In this document: positions 22,800 through 36,000 of the stretch, in pieces | How the letters are laid out: every line of letters starts with the position of its first letter | Position numbering within the stretch: position 1 is the stretch's first letter | Origin: Neoarius graeffei | Lineage: Eukaryota > Chordata > Actinopteri > Siluriformes > Ariidae | Length of the DNA stretch: 64,000 nt | Assembly: GCF_027579695.1 (NCBI RefSeq) | Contig: NC_083575.1 | Coordinates: forward strand, 35,107,382 to 35,171,381 | Direction: 5' to 3' | Translations under genes and position numbers: made by a program | Notes under the pieces: model-generated | What the model saw: only the letters and a program-made list of their open reading frames with translations | What the model was told of the DNA's origin: nothing | Databases searched by the model: none

Positions 22800-23580
22800 A
22801 AGCAAGTGAGCAACAATATCACGTGACCACCGTGAGGCATGTTTGGCTACTTTGAACCAAAACAATTTGGCATGGGCAAACATGGCGGACTCCGGCCTCC
22901 CACAAGCTAAAAGCCAGCGGAAAAGAAAAGGAAAATATGAAAGTGAATCAGCAAGAAAACACAGCAGAAAAGCGATGGAAACCAAAAGGTTGTCCACAAG
23001 AATTTTTATGAAGGTACAGATTGACCACTGGAATCGACTGAAGGTTTAAACGGGCACAAAATCTGATGAAGAATTTGCAGCACTTGTCTCGGATTGATGA
23101 GTCTGAGTATGGAATTATACACCTAATGTTTTGATCTTACAGAGAAAGAAACGATAACACAAAAGCAGTACCAGAGAAAAGATATATTCATCTTTTGTTT
23201 CATGGATCTATTCACGAATGCCAACCATAAATTGCATACCTGCGACTCAAAACTTTCCAAGGTCGATGTAGAGTCATGATGTTTTCCGCGCGTCGCCATC
23301 TTGGTGTGACCCAGTTCCATAATTATGCTAATTCTTTCAAGATCCTCACGTTTGGCTATTTCTGTGGGGCCATACTGTTTACCTCAAGAAGTAGGATATT
23401 CGGTCCCAAAACAGAGGAAAGCAACCCTCAGCACATCAGAATTGGAATCAAATTTACTGCCAAGTACGTTCTCACATACAAGGAATTTGCTTTGGTGATT
23501 GGTGCAGTTAAGATAGAAGAATTTAGCAAAGACAAAAGTAGCTATATACATAGAATGAAAAATAGAATAATCTGAAATAT
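22800..23580. other. unassigned repeat-like segment with short transposon-like ORF
   Basis: An open frame at 22843-23049 contains MADSGLPQAKSQRKRKGKYE and ends DHWNRLKV. Just beyond the stop, another frame gives GTKSDEEFAALVSD. This pattern recalls transposon-encoded fish proteins with a basic N-terminus and an RWxxLKxxxGxKSDEEFA motif, but I cannot name the family and see no terminal repeats. Confidence 0.3.
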
Positions 23581-23599
23581 ACAAATTTGAAAAGTGGAC

Positions 23600-25125
23600 A
23601 TATTTAAGGGGTATGTACATGAATTGTTGAAGTCCTAGCTGTACAGTATGTCCCGGAATGTGCAAAAATAGGTCACATGATGAGGATGGAGAAGAGACAT
23701 GATATGAATGTGTGAGAGGAAGAGGATATGTGCAGTGGGCTAAGTCAATAACCAAGCTGTACAGTGTGTGCCGGAATGTGCAATGAAAGTTCACAGAGAC
23801 CCCGACATGACCTTGAAATGTGCAAAATCACAGTTCAGAGACAAAGTGGGGGTCTCTGACCTTCTTGATGAGGCCAGCTGCAGTGGGGAAAAACCTGGCC
23901 TTTTGGCATGAGGTTTTGGTTCTAATGGACCACAACCTCCTACCAGAGGCGAGTGATTCAAAAAGTTTATGACCGGGGTGAGAGGGGTCAGCCACGATCC
24001 TTTCTACTCTCCTCAGGGTCCTGGACACATACAGGTCTTGAAGAGATGGAAGGTTGCAATCAATCGTCCTCTCAGCAGAGTGAATGATGCACTGCAGTCT
24101 GCCCTTGTCCCTGGCAATGGCATCAGCATACCAGACAGTGATGGAGGAGGTAAAGATGGACGTGTAAAAGTGCACCATCATTGTCTTTGTCAGATCAAAC
24201 TTCTTCAGCTGCCGCAGGAAGTACATCCTCTGCTGTGTTTTCTTGGTGAGAAAGCAGGTATTCATCTCCCACTTAAGGTCCTGAGTGATTATAGTGTCCA
24301 GGAAACACAAATACTCCACAGAGGTCACTGGGGAGTCAAACAGGGTGATGGGGGAGCTCCTCCTGAAGTCTACAATCATCTCCACTGTCTTTACAGCATT
24401 AAGCTCTAAGTTGTTCTGCCTGCACCAGGACACCAGATGGTCAATCTCCCATCTGTAGGCCAATTCCTCCTCATCAGAGATGAGTTTACTGAGGGTGGTG
24501 TTGTCTGTGAACTTTAGGAGCTTGATAGACTGATGACTGGAGGTGCAGCTGTTGGTGAACAGGGAGAAGAATGGACACAGCCTTGGGGGGATCTGGTGCT
24601 GATGGTTCGGGAGTCAGAGACATATTTCCCTAGATTCACATGCTGCTTCCTGTCAGACAGGGAGTCAATGATCCACCTGCAGGTGGATTCAGGCATGTTC
24701 AGCTGGGAGAGCTCGTCCTGCAAAAAAGCCGGGATGATAGTGTTGAAGGTGGAACCGAAATACACAAACAGGATCCTAGCATAGGTTCCTGGGGAGTCCA
24801 GGTGCTGGAGAATGAAATGAAGACCCATGTTGACAGCATCGTCTGCAGATCTGTTGGCTCTGTAGTCAAACTGCATGAGGTCCAGGAGCGGGTCAGTGAT
24901 GGCTTTAAGGTGATAAAGCACAAGGCTCTCGAAGGATTTCATAACCACAGAAGTCAGGCCGATGGGTCTGTAGTCATTTAATCCTGTGATCCTTGGCTTT
25001 TTGGGGATGGGAATAATGGTGGAGGCCTTGAAACAGGCTGGCCCAGGACATGTCTCCAATGAGGTGTTAAAGATGTCTGTGAACACCGGAGACAGCTGAT
25101 CAGCACAGTGCTTCAAAATGATCAC
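23600..25125 (-). mobile_element. CR1/Rex1-like LINE, 5'-truncated
   Basis: The minus-strand reverse transcriptase is split between 25125-24514 ([20 protein letters not shown], then [20 protein letters not shown]) and 24463-23828. The second part shows HLVSWCRQNNLELNAVKTVE, MIVDFRR, TQQRMYFLRQLKKFDL and SGRRLWSIRTKTS. The YxDD region lies near the frame break between the two parts, so the element is dead. Its 3' UTR continues to about 23600 with repeated TGTACAGYNTG motifs. Confidence 0.75.
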
Positions 25126-25361
25126 ATATCATTTTGTATGATATTGTTCTTGCAAGACATAGGAAAATGCCATGCACAATACAATTTTTTTTTAAAATTT
25201 CAGATGACTTTGCAGTCAGTAACTTTAATTGTAAAACTCAGGGAAAGGAACGTACATCTTAATATCATAGATATCCCACAAAGAAACTTGAGAGAGGAAT
25301 GCTTCCACAGTCTATTTCAGTTCTTAAGAATAATTTAATTGAGAGGATATGAGTTGGGGGA

Positions 25362-25744
25362 GGCGGCACGGTGGTGTAGTGGTTAGCGCTGTCGCCTCAC
25401 AGCAAGAAGGTCCTGGGTTCGAGCCCCGGGGCCGGCGAGGGCCTTTCTGTGCGGAGTTTGCATGTTCTCCCCGTGTCCGCGTGGGTTTCCTCCGAGTGCT
25501 CCGGTTTCCCCCACAGTCCAAAGACATGCAGGTTAGGTTAACTGGTGACTCTAAATTGACCGTAGGTGTGAATGTGAGTGTGAATGGTTGTCTGTGTCTA
25601 TGTGTCAGCCCTGTGATGACCTGGCGACTTGTCCAGGGTGTACCCCGCCTTTCGCCCGTAGTCAGCTGGGATAGGCTCCAGCTTGCCTGTGACCCTGTAG
25701 AAGGATAAAGCGGCTACAGATAATGAGAGAGAGAGAGAGAGAGT
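25362..25744 (+). repeat. V-SINE with (GA)n tail
   Basis: Full-length head GGCGGCACGGTGGTGTAGTG to GCGGCTACAGATAATGAG, followed by a pure GA-dinucleotide tail. Confidence 0.92.
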
Positions 25745-25791
25745 TGGGAGGGTTTGGTTGTTTGTTTTTGGATAGTTTATATTAGATATCG

Positions 25792-26438
25792 GGCGGCACG
25801 GTGGTGTAGTGGTTAGCACTGTCACCTCCCAGCAAGAAGGTTCTGGGTTTGAGCCCAGTGTCTGACAGGGGCCTTTCTGTGTGGACAGACGCGCAGCTTG
25901 TGAACAGGCAAGGCAGGCAACTGCTTGGGGCCCCCTGGCCCAGGGGCCCCCTGAGAGTCGGGTCCCGAGAGCGTATTTATTTAGTTTTTTATTGTTCTTT
26001 ACCATTGTATTTTCACATTTGGAATTTAAAAAACTTTGGTTTCATACATTTTTCGTTGGTGTCAGATTATTTATAACATATTGGTGATGAACACTAGTCA
26101 GAAGGGCCCCCTGGAAATTTTTGCTTGGGGCCACAACAGACTCTAGAATCGCCTCTGTGTGTGGAGTTTGCATGTTCTTCCCGTGTCTGCGTGGGTTTCC
26201 TCCGGGTGCTCCGGTTTCCCCCACAGTCCAAAGACATGCAGGTTAGGTTAACTGGTGACTCTAAATTGACCGTAGGTGTGAATGTGAGTGTGAATGGCTG
26301 TTTGTCTCCGTGTCAGCCCTGTGATGACCTGGCGACTTGCCAGGGTGTACCCCGCCTTTCGCCCGTAGTCAGCTGGGATAGGCTCCAGCTTGCCTGTGAC
26401 CCTGTAGAACAGGATAAGCGGTTACAGATAATGGATGA
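25792..26438 (+). repeat. V-SINE interrupted by a hAT MITE
   Basis: The head is 25792-25885 and the body 26158-26438. The SINE is continuous once the 272-bp insert and one copy of its 8-bp duplication are discounted. The tail is ATGGATGAG. Confidence 0.9.
25886..26157. mobile_element. hAT MITE, 272 bp, perfect 8-bp TSD
   Basis: The termini CAGACGCG and (opposite strand) CAGAGGCG are flanked by a perfect TGTGTGGA duplication (25878-25885 and 26158-26165). Eight-base duplications and CAG-starting termini define hAT elements. Subterminal GCTTGGGGCC motifs are present at both ends. Noncoding. Confidence 0.85.
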
Positions 26439-26439
26439 G

Positions 26440-26818
26440 GGCGGCACGGTGGTGTAGTGGTTCGCACTGTTGCCTCACAGCAAGAAGGTCCTGGGTTCAA
26501 GCCCAGTGGCCAGCAAGGGCCTTTCTGTGTGGAGTTTGCCTGTTCTTCCCGTGTCTGCGTGGATTTGCTCCGGTTTCCCCCACAGTCCAATCTAAGACAT
26601 GCAGGTTAGGTTAATTGGTGGCTCAAAATTGGCCATAGGTGTGAATGTGAGTGTGAATGGTTATTTGTCTCTGTGTCAGCCCTGCGATCATCTGGTGACT
26701 TGTCCAGGGTGTACCCCGCCTTTCGCCCGTAGTCAGCTGGGATAGGCTCCAGCTTGCCTGCGACCCTGTAGAACAGGATAAAGCGGCTAGAGATAATGGA
26801 TGGATGGATGGATGGATA
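26440..26818 (+). repeat. V-SINE with (GGAT)n tail, upstream of DNPH1 copy 1
   Basis: Complete SINE ending AGAGATAATGGATGGATGGA. It is followed directly by the DNPH1 promoter-proximal segment TGATCCACACTCC. The same arrangement stands upstream of DNPH1 copy 2 (54951), so this insertion probably predates the duplication. Confidence 0.9.
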
Positions 26819-27057
26819 TTTTAGATGTCCTGATCCACACTCCATGCCAGTTGGTGGCGGTAATGCACCAATTCGTTGATTTGCCAACCGCCAATAAACC
26901 TCAATGAAGAGGAAGAAGAAGCTGATGATGCTGAGTTACCACCAGGGGGCGCTCATCAACAAACCTGATAGACGGAGACTTGCGTCGAAAGAGAGGCATC
27001 TTCATATAAACAGTGTTCCATTTTCATTTGCTGCCCTTTTTGTTCAGATTCCCCGTG
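26819..27057 (+). promoter_or_regulatory. dnph1: DNPH1 copy 1 5' flank
   Basis: Contains GGTGGCGGTAATGCACC, a motif shared with the flank of copy 2 (54990-55010) and with other fish interspersed sequences, then GAAGAGGAAGAAGAAG and the 5' UTR ending TTTTGTTCAGATTCCCCGTG before ATG. The last ~35 bp before the ATG are the same in both copies. No TATA box was recognised. Confidence 0.4.
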
Positions 27058-30000
27058 ATGAATATATATTTTTGTGGCAGTATTAGGGGAGGAAGGCAGG
27101 ATGTGAGGATTTATCAAAAAATTGTGAAGAAACTGCAGACTTATGGACAGGTTTTGAGCCACGATGATATAACTGAGAAAGGTAAACACAGTTTCCTAAG
27201 GGTTCACTATTACACTGTAAGGACCTGGAGGTGTTTACACGGTATTTTCTGCTTTCTTATTTGTTTACTGTACACTTTTTATAATCATGTGTCATAGGAG
27301 CAGGAACAAATCCATCAGCAGTCTCATTCATTCACTTTAAAGCAGTAAACTGGACACTTTACCTCCCAGTCTCTCCCTCCCAGTCCAAATGGGCATGAGG
27401 AGAAAAGCAGACTTGCCAACTTTTCAAAATTCTCATGGAGGAGAAAAGTGCATGAAAGATATTTTCAATTGGATGAGGGTCTGATGCGCGGTTGAAACGA
27501 TAAAAACAGTGGATCCCAATTAATTGCAAACCATTTGAAATGTATACAATGAAAGAGTTTTTGAATTGTTGATATTGTTCTATCAGTTACTGTAGGTTCT
27601 GGGATTCATGTATCAGGCCTGAGAGAGCTCAGCTCAGAGTGAAACATCTGAAATAATACTCTTGTCTTGAATTTTAATATAATAACAATGAAAGGGAAGT
27701 CTTAAATCAGATTTTTAGCTGAAAAATCTCATGCCTGAATATTGTCTACATACAGAGACCCACAGAAAATAACACAAGCGATGCTTTAGAAGAATGTTTA
27801 TCATTTCTTATTAAAATAGTCACAGTGAATGAAACGTATTATTGGATTGCATCAAATGTGTTTTCCTTCTGTAAGCTCATGTAAAAATACAGAGAACTAA
27901 TGTATATGAGTGATTCCACGCTTATGGGTACTGAAATGGGGACATGAACTTATTCACCTAAAACCATTTCTTTTTTTACCATCAGGTCACAAAACATGTA
28001 ATCTTTAATGAATGATACGTTAAAAGATAACTTTAATTTTCTGAGATGTAATAAAAACATATTTATATGCCAAAGTCAAGCCTATGAGTTCCAAAATGAT
28101 GTCTGTTACATTACTTCTGTTACGATTGTCCATCTCGCGTCTGTTACAAATTAATTACAATCTAGCTATATACCATGTTAATCTTATTGAAAGAATGTGT
28201 ATGTTTATTCTACTACACATGTTTATTAATTATATTTGCTAAAACATCACCTTCCTATGTTTCAAAAAGTAATTCTACATTGTTAAAATTGAGAATCTAT
28301 ATGTCCACAACACTTCTGTTACGTTCTGACTTTGGCATATAAATATGTTTTTATTACATCTCAGAAAATTAAAGTTATCTTTTAACATGTCATTCATTAA
28401 AGATTACATGTTTTGTGACCTGATGGTAAAAAAAGAAATGGTTTTAGGTGAATTTTTAAAAATAAGTTCATGTCCCCATTTCAGTACCCATAAGCGTGGA
28501 ATCACTTATATATATATTAAATACAATTAATACGGGCGGCACGGTGGTGTAGTGGTTAGCGCTGTCGCCTCACAGCAAGAAGGTCCTGGGTTCGAGCCCC
28601 GGGGCCGGCGAGGGCCTTTCTGTGTGGAGTTTGCATGTTCTCCCCGTGTCCGCGTGGGTTTCCTCCGGGTGCTCCGGTTTCCCCCACAGTCCAAAGACAT
28701 GCAGGTTAGGTTAACTGGTGACTCTAAATTGACCGTAGGTGTGAATGTGAGTGTGAATGGTTGTCTGTGTCTATGTGTCAGCCCTGTGATGACCTGGCGA
28801 CTTGTCCAGGGTGTACCCCGCCTTTCGCCCGTAGTCAGCTGGGATAGGCTCCAGCTTGCCTGTGACCCTGTAGAACAGGATAAAGCGGCTAGAAATAATG
28901 AGATGAGTAACAACTCAATTAAATAAATACTGCACTGTCTTAGTACGACTAAAATGCATCTCTCTCACGAAACACTTTCCAACAGAATTTTTAAAAAGCA
29001 CTAGAAATCCTGTCCAAATCCTGTCGGAATGCATCTAGGAATTTGCTCATTTGCAAACTTTGACTGAAAGTTTTCAAACAAAATTTAAAAATGTCACTAT
29101 AAATACTACCATACTATCAAAATATACTCCGCAAAGAAATTCACTCGAATGCAAAATTTTAGTCCGACCGAAATCCACTCACTAGTAATCTTTCACTTAA
29201 AACTCTATCAAAATCAGTCACTTTCCAGATAATTCACTTGTAAACTTTCACTTAAAACTTTCAAACATAAATTCAAAATAGCACTAAGACACGACCACAC
29301 ACTTCAAATACACTCACCAAACACATTCCCTGTCATGCAAAATTTCACAACACTTTAGAAGTTGTACAGTTTGTTTCTGAAATGGTCGGGAAGACTAGTT
29401 TAATTTCATACTCAAATGTCCGTTATATTCTGATTTAATGTATCTTTACCTTAAAATGTGTAACTGGCTGGTCGAACATTTGCTTATCCATGGAGATTTG
29501 TTCTCCCATGCAACCTGGTATCTGCATTCATGTTTTTGCCGTTTGGTATTGGGTTTAGTGGCCATGATGAATGACTGCTTGTAAAAAATGTCGGACAGCC
29601 TGGGTGAATCCTAGGTTACGGAAGTGACTGTCGTTCTGTTCGTTAATTGGTTAAGAATCAGTTGACATCAGCAGTGTTTCTCACACGATTCTGGTTGGAC
29701 ATAATCGGGAGTATTTTTAACTTTGCGGTAGGGGTTTCCTAAAACCGGGAGATTATCCAGTTTTTAACAAATACGATCGGGAGGCGGGAGACGGAGGCTA
29801 AAATCAGGAGCCTCCCGCTGAAATCGCGAGGGTTGGCAAGTATGTTATGGGATTGATCCACCATCATTTCTGCACAAGCTGTTGGTTTTTTTCCAGTTTT
29901 TGCATCAAGCAGATAAGTGGAGCTGTGTTGGTTGGAAGGGAAACTTAGACATAACAAACCGGTTTAGGATAAACATTCAGAGGATGTGACATATTGAGAA

Positions 30001-33000
30001 CTTTAGTCTGTAGATAAATTATTACTTCTTATTTTGTCAAGACATTTAATTTCCCTGTTTCAGAGCTTGTTTTCCTTTATTTCCCATGATGTCATTGGGT
30101 ATAAAGGGAACTGAAGCTTGTTTACTTTTAACAAATAAATAGAATGTAATACGAATGAGTTTAGTAGTTTCATAAACCATAAGCTGGTCTGTTTGAGATG
30201 AATCGACATGGTTTGAGGCTGTTGTTTAGTTATTTAGAGATGCAGCCTGCATGACGCTCACATGGTAGCTATAAATGTCCCTGAATCCTTAACAACATTC
30301 ATCTTTTAGCTCCAGTGCAAAACTTGTCTGAACTGTTGTTTTTAATAAATAAACCTGATTTGCTCCTGACTCAGGTGAGGATGTGCTACCGGGAGGAGAC
30401 GAGGCGATCTATGACCGTGATATGGAGTGGCTCGCTCAGTCTGATGGTGAGACAGGTTTTGAATAGAGGATATGAGGCTCATTGAAGACTAAGGAACATA
30501 TAATGTTTTCTTGTTTCTTTTTTACTAAACGACTACCTTAACCAGTTGTTATTGATCCTATTTTAACCCATTCTCACAGCACAATGGCGTTTCATTCTGC
30601 CACTGGAGTTATACCCTGTCCACACTAGGGATTTTGTACCGATATGATACTACTTTTGTACCGCAACACCTGTCCACACTAGCAACTATACCGGTACTGT
30701 AGCGGTATAACTGTATCGGTACGAAACCCACAAATGTATGGGTTTCGTACCGGTACAGTATTGGTACTGTAGCGCTTCGCTGTAGTGTGGGCAGATGAAG
30801 CGGTTCTGTATCGATACAAATATAATGCACATGCGCAAAGTCACACACCTCAATCGATGTCTTCGCTGAATAAAATAGTGAAGAATGGAGATTCGTTTGT
30901 TTCTTTCTCAACTGCCTCGCGCGTTTTATACGATTCGACTGAATAAATGACCACCAGAAATACAGACTGTACACTGACAACAAAAAGCACACACACGTTG
31001 TTTCATCCGTACGGAAGCCGAGAGAGGCCCTTCATATAATCCTTTTTTTTGTTCACCTTGTTATCCCGAGATAACGACATAATTAATTCAGGATCTCGAG
31101 AAAACAACACAACTAATTCGAGATCTCGAGAAAACAAAACAATTATTCCGTGATCTCGAGTAAACAGCTGAGAAATGGTTCATTCAGGTGCGCCAAGAGA
31201 CTTGTGATATGCTGACTTTGGGGCTGTTTCTCATTCTGTATAGACGCAACTTTGGTCATTAGAATGTCTGGAATAATCGATCACCTAATAAGGCAATATT
31301 TTGATCAGGGGTTGACACAGGGAGAGATTGCATTAAGTCTTTTAATAAGGGATCATTTCAAAATTAGTCCGCGGCACCTCCGCAGAAGACTGGCCCGGCT
31401 TCATCTCTACCGACGGGGATACAGTGATCCAGCTGAGATCATGAAATAATTTTGTTTTCTCGAGATCACTGAATAATTGTTTTGTTTTCTCGAGATCTCG
31501 AAATAACGGATGCCATATATTCTCGGAAGGAAGTTACTCGGTAACCACGGAAACATTTTGCGCACACGCATTTCAACTACCATGAAAGAAAACTGCAAAC
31601 ATTTCTCACTAGTGTGGACAGATGCACTAAACTGTACCGGTATACTTTGTATCGATACAGTTATACCACTTTCGTACCGGTATAAGTGTGAACACAGCAT
31701 TAGATTAGTCAGGACACTGTGTGTAGAGTATCGTGATTCTGTGTTTAGCTGCTGGTGAACGGGGGGGGGGGTTGAGCTCCCTGCTGGGCGAACAATTCAC
31801 CCCTCTTCACAATAACATTGGTACAGAGATAAAATGGACACTAGGCATGTAATCATTCCATTTGATTTATGATACTGGGTGCACAATTCAATTTTCCCAC
31901 AATATTTTTTGGAAAAAAATTTTTTAAGAATTTTATTGCCAGAAAAAAGGCAACAATCATTTTCATTTCTAGTTCTGATTAGTTCCAAAGTTTATCAAGA
32001 TATAGACGGGTAATCGAATTTGATCAGGATAAGTGCTGATTGATTACAAACGCTGTGTCCTAAATTACTCACTCGTTCACTATGCCCTACTCACTATATA
32101 GGGAATTACTATATAGAGGACAATCTAGTGAGCTCATTGATTAAATGAAAACTTCTTTGCTGTAGCCTTTTTTTTTTCTTCTTTGCCGCGGCACTACTTT
32201 TCATGATGCATTGTGAGATACTTTGAGTGCACCATCTAGGGTGTAATAATGCTCACTATACATTCGGACAGCACTACAAAATGGCGACCTGCCTATATAG
32301 TCCACTATGTAGTGAGTAGGGAGTGATTTGGGACACCATTTGCACCAAAAACGATTTTGACCTTTTTGGTGACCTTGACCGGATGACCCTCAAAATGTTG
32401 GAGGTTCTATTTGAGACCAATGCCCATCTGTCCTGAAAGTTTCATGAAGATTGGTCCAGCCGTTTTCCCGTAATGTTGCTAACAAAAAACCAAAGAAACC
32501 CCACTGAAAACAATACCTCACCCCCTGGTTGACTCTGCCCTGGGCGAGGTGATTACTTACCCACATTTGTAGAGGTTGGAGTAAAATATAATAACCTATT
32601 AACTAAAATATTCCTTTTATTAAAAATGAAAGTGAATAACAAATTGGCCTTCGATGAACATCTCTGCTACCTCTGTTTTTCTTCTCTTTAGTTTTCAGCA
32701 GTCTGTAAAAGGAGAGCACTGATTTCTTTTTAAATCTATTTGTACAGTCAATCGCACAATAGCTCTTTCCCATTTTAGATCTGTTTGTGTGTGTGGGGTT
32801 TTTTTCATGGCATTAGAGCTGTGTTACTTCACCTATGGTGAAGTCATACAGTGGTGCTTGAAAGTTTGTGAACCCTTTAGAATTTTCTATATTTCTGCAT
32901 AAATATGACCTAAAACATCATCAGATTTTCACACAACTCCTAAAAGTAGATAAAGAGAACCCAGTTAAACAAATAAGACAAAAATATTATACTTGGTCAT

Positions 33001-36000
33001 TTATTTATTGAGGAAAATGATCCAATATTACATATCTGTGAGGGGCAAAAGTATGTGAACCTTTGCTTTCAGTGTCTGGTGTGACCCCCTTGTGCAGCAA
33101 TAACTGCAACTAAACATTTCCGGTAACTGTTGATCAGTCCTGCACACCGGCTTGGAAGAATTTTACCCCATTCCTCTGTACAGAACAGCTTCAACTCTGG
33201 GATGTTGGTGGGTTTCCTCACATTAACTGCTCGCTTCAGGTCCTTCCACAACATTTCGATTGGATTGAGGTCAGGACTTTGACTTGGGCATTCCAAAACA
33301 TTAACTTTGTTCTTCTTTAACCATTCTTTGGTAGAACGATTTGTGTGCTTAGGGTCGTTGTCTTGCTGCACGACCCACCTTCTCTTGAGATTCAGTTCAT
33401 GGACAGATGTCCTGACATTTTCCTTTAGAATTTGCTGGTATAATTCAGAATTCATCATTCTATCAATGATGGCAAGCCGTCCTGGCCCAGATGCAGCAAA
33501 ACAGGCCCAAATCATGATACTACCACCACCATGTTTCACAGATGGGATAAGGTTCTTCTGCTGGAATGCAGGGTTTTCCTTTCTCCAAACTTAATGCTTC
33601 TCATTTAAACCAAAAAGTTCTATTTTGGTCTCATCCGTCCACAAAACATTTTTCCAAAAGCCTTCTGGTTTGTCCATGTGATCTTTAGCAAACTGCAGAT
33701 GAGCAGCAATGTTCTTTTTGGAGAGCAGTGGCTTCCTCCTTGCAACCCTGCCATGCACACCATTGTTGTTCAGTGTTCTCCTGATGGTGGACTCATGAAC
33801 ATTAACATTAGCCAATGTGAGAGAGGCCTTCAGTTGCTTAGAAGTTACCCTGGGGTCCTTTGTGACCTCGCCGACTATTACATGCCTTGCTCTTGGAGTG
33901 ATCTTTGTTGGTCGGCCACTCCCGGGGAGGGTAACAATGGTCTTGAATTTCTTCCATTTGTACACAGTCTGTCTGATTGTGGATTGGTGGAGTCCAAACT
34001 CTTTAGAGATGGTTTTGTAACCTTTTCCAGCCTGATGAGCATCAACAGTGCTTTTTCTGAGGTCCTCAGAAATCTCCTTTGTTCGTGCCATGCTACATTT
34101 CCACAAACATGTGTTGTGAAGATCAGACTTTGATAGATCCCTGTTCTTTAAATAAAACGGTGCCCACTCACACCTGATTGTCATCCCATTGATTGAAAAC
34201 ACCTGACTCTAATTTCACCTTCAAATTAACTGCTAATCCTAGAGGTTCACATACTTTTGCCACTCACAGATATGTAATATTGGATCATTCTCCTCAATAA
34301 ATAAATGATCAAGTATAATATTTTTGTCTCATTTGTTTAACTGGGTTCTCTTTATCTGCTTTTAGGACTTGTGTGAAAATCTGATGATGTTTTAGGTCAT
34401 ATTTATGCAAAAATATAGAAAATTCTAAAGGGTTCACAAACTTTCAAGCACCACTGTATGTATTCCTGTTATTTTACGTTATTACACCTTCTGCTGTCTG
34501 AATAATGCGATTACAGTTAGGAACAAATTAGACTATGCAGCCCGATAATTATGATTCGTTTCTTTATTTAATCGATTTGAGTCATTTTATAAATTTGTAT
34601 TGTGATTTATCATTGCACAATATATCATTACATGCCTAATGCACAGTACAACTAAAGCTTTTTTGATAGTAAAACACTGTATACATGTGCCACAATAAAA
34701 TTATTTTTAACCCTTTGATGCAAAACGTGGGTCAAAAGTGACCCGGCTGAGTTTTTATCTTCTATATCTTTGCAATAAATTAATTCCATCATTCAGTATT
34801 CAAGGTATTCATCAATTAACTTGTCTTTGATCATCATACATCCTTATTTTATTTTTTCCTTTCTTAGTTTTTGAATAAAAACCCTTTTTGTATCACTACC
34901 CTTCTAATGCACAACATGGGTCAGAAACGACCTGCATTCATTTTCCAGGTTATTTCATGTATGGCTGAGTGTTTCTATCATATACTTTTGAAATAAATTC
35001 ATTTTGTCATTTACTTTTCCAAATATGCAGTAAATATCTTGTTTTTGTTTAGCACAAATCATCATTTTTATTTTTCCCTTCTTAAGTTATGAACAAGCAC
35101 AGCTTTTGTAATTCTACATCAAGTTTACACACATGGGTCAGAACCGACCCGCATGCATTTACTACAGCGTTTGGTGGGAACTGCGAATTGTGCTTGTGTC
35201 AGACATTTCACAGCTCAGCACAGCACCCTTTGCCCATCTAATACATGCAAGTAATGTTTTTCAATTGTTCTAACATTACCTTAGAAAAAAATTGATTATG
35301 TTTAGGTTACCTTGAGAGTGAGTAGATTACTTGTCAGAAAGTTACAAGTAATTACTATTAGCTACCTAGCTGTTGACATATTCCACTTTAGTTAGCTAAT
35401 TTTATTGTAGTTGGCTTAGCTAACTACATAGTTAATAAATAAATAACTGGCCCCATTCACTGCTAAAGTAATTACTTGAAACAAATTATTATTATTATAG
35501 TATTAAGACATTTAATTTTAAATCACACTTGGATGACCCATGTGTAGAAATATAAAAAGTATTTTTGTTCATAAAGTAGGAAAGAAAAAAATAAATTAAT
35601 GATTTGTGGTCATTAAAAACAAGATATTTAAAGAATACTTGGAATATTCAATCATAAAATAAATTGATTTCAAAAGATAGAGCAAAGAAAAACTCAGTCA
35701 GCATGAAATAACCTGGAAAATGAATGCGGGTCATTTTTGACCCATGTTGTGCATTAGAAGGGGTGTGCATACGTTTTGCATCAAAGGGTTAAACCTAGTA
35801 GACCAGGATAAAAAGCGAGAAATACTTATGAAAAACTGCAGATTCTTAAAGCCCTGAGTGTCTACTTTCTTATGAGCCATTAAACACTAATACGAAGTGC
35901 GTCACCACAAAAAATTTAACTTCTGAACACAGGAACCCCCAAAATGGGTGGAAATTCTATTTCTGGTATCTGGTAAAAAGTTACTGAGTTCCAGTCACAG

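Noticed and set aside
28527-28926. Long open frames on both strands (also near 4118-4493, 18333-18662, 25349-25708, 50113-50691, 57156-57569)
   Set aside because: They are readings of the V-SINE; the same peptides recur at every SINE copy and have no gene context.
33591-34202. Host gene with HTH and DDE domains
   Set aside because: Terminal inverted repeats, TA flanks and further copies show that it is a Tc1 transposase.
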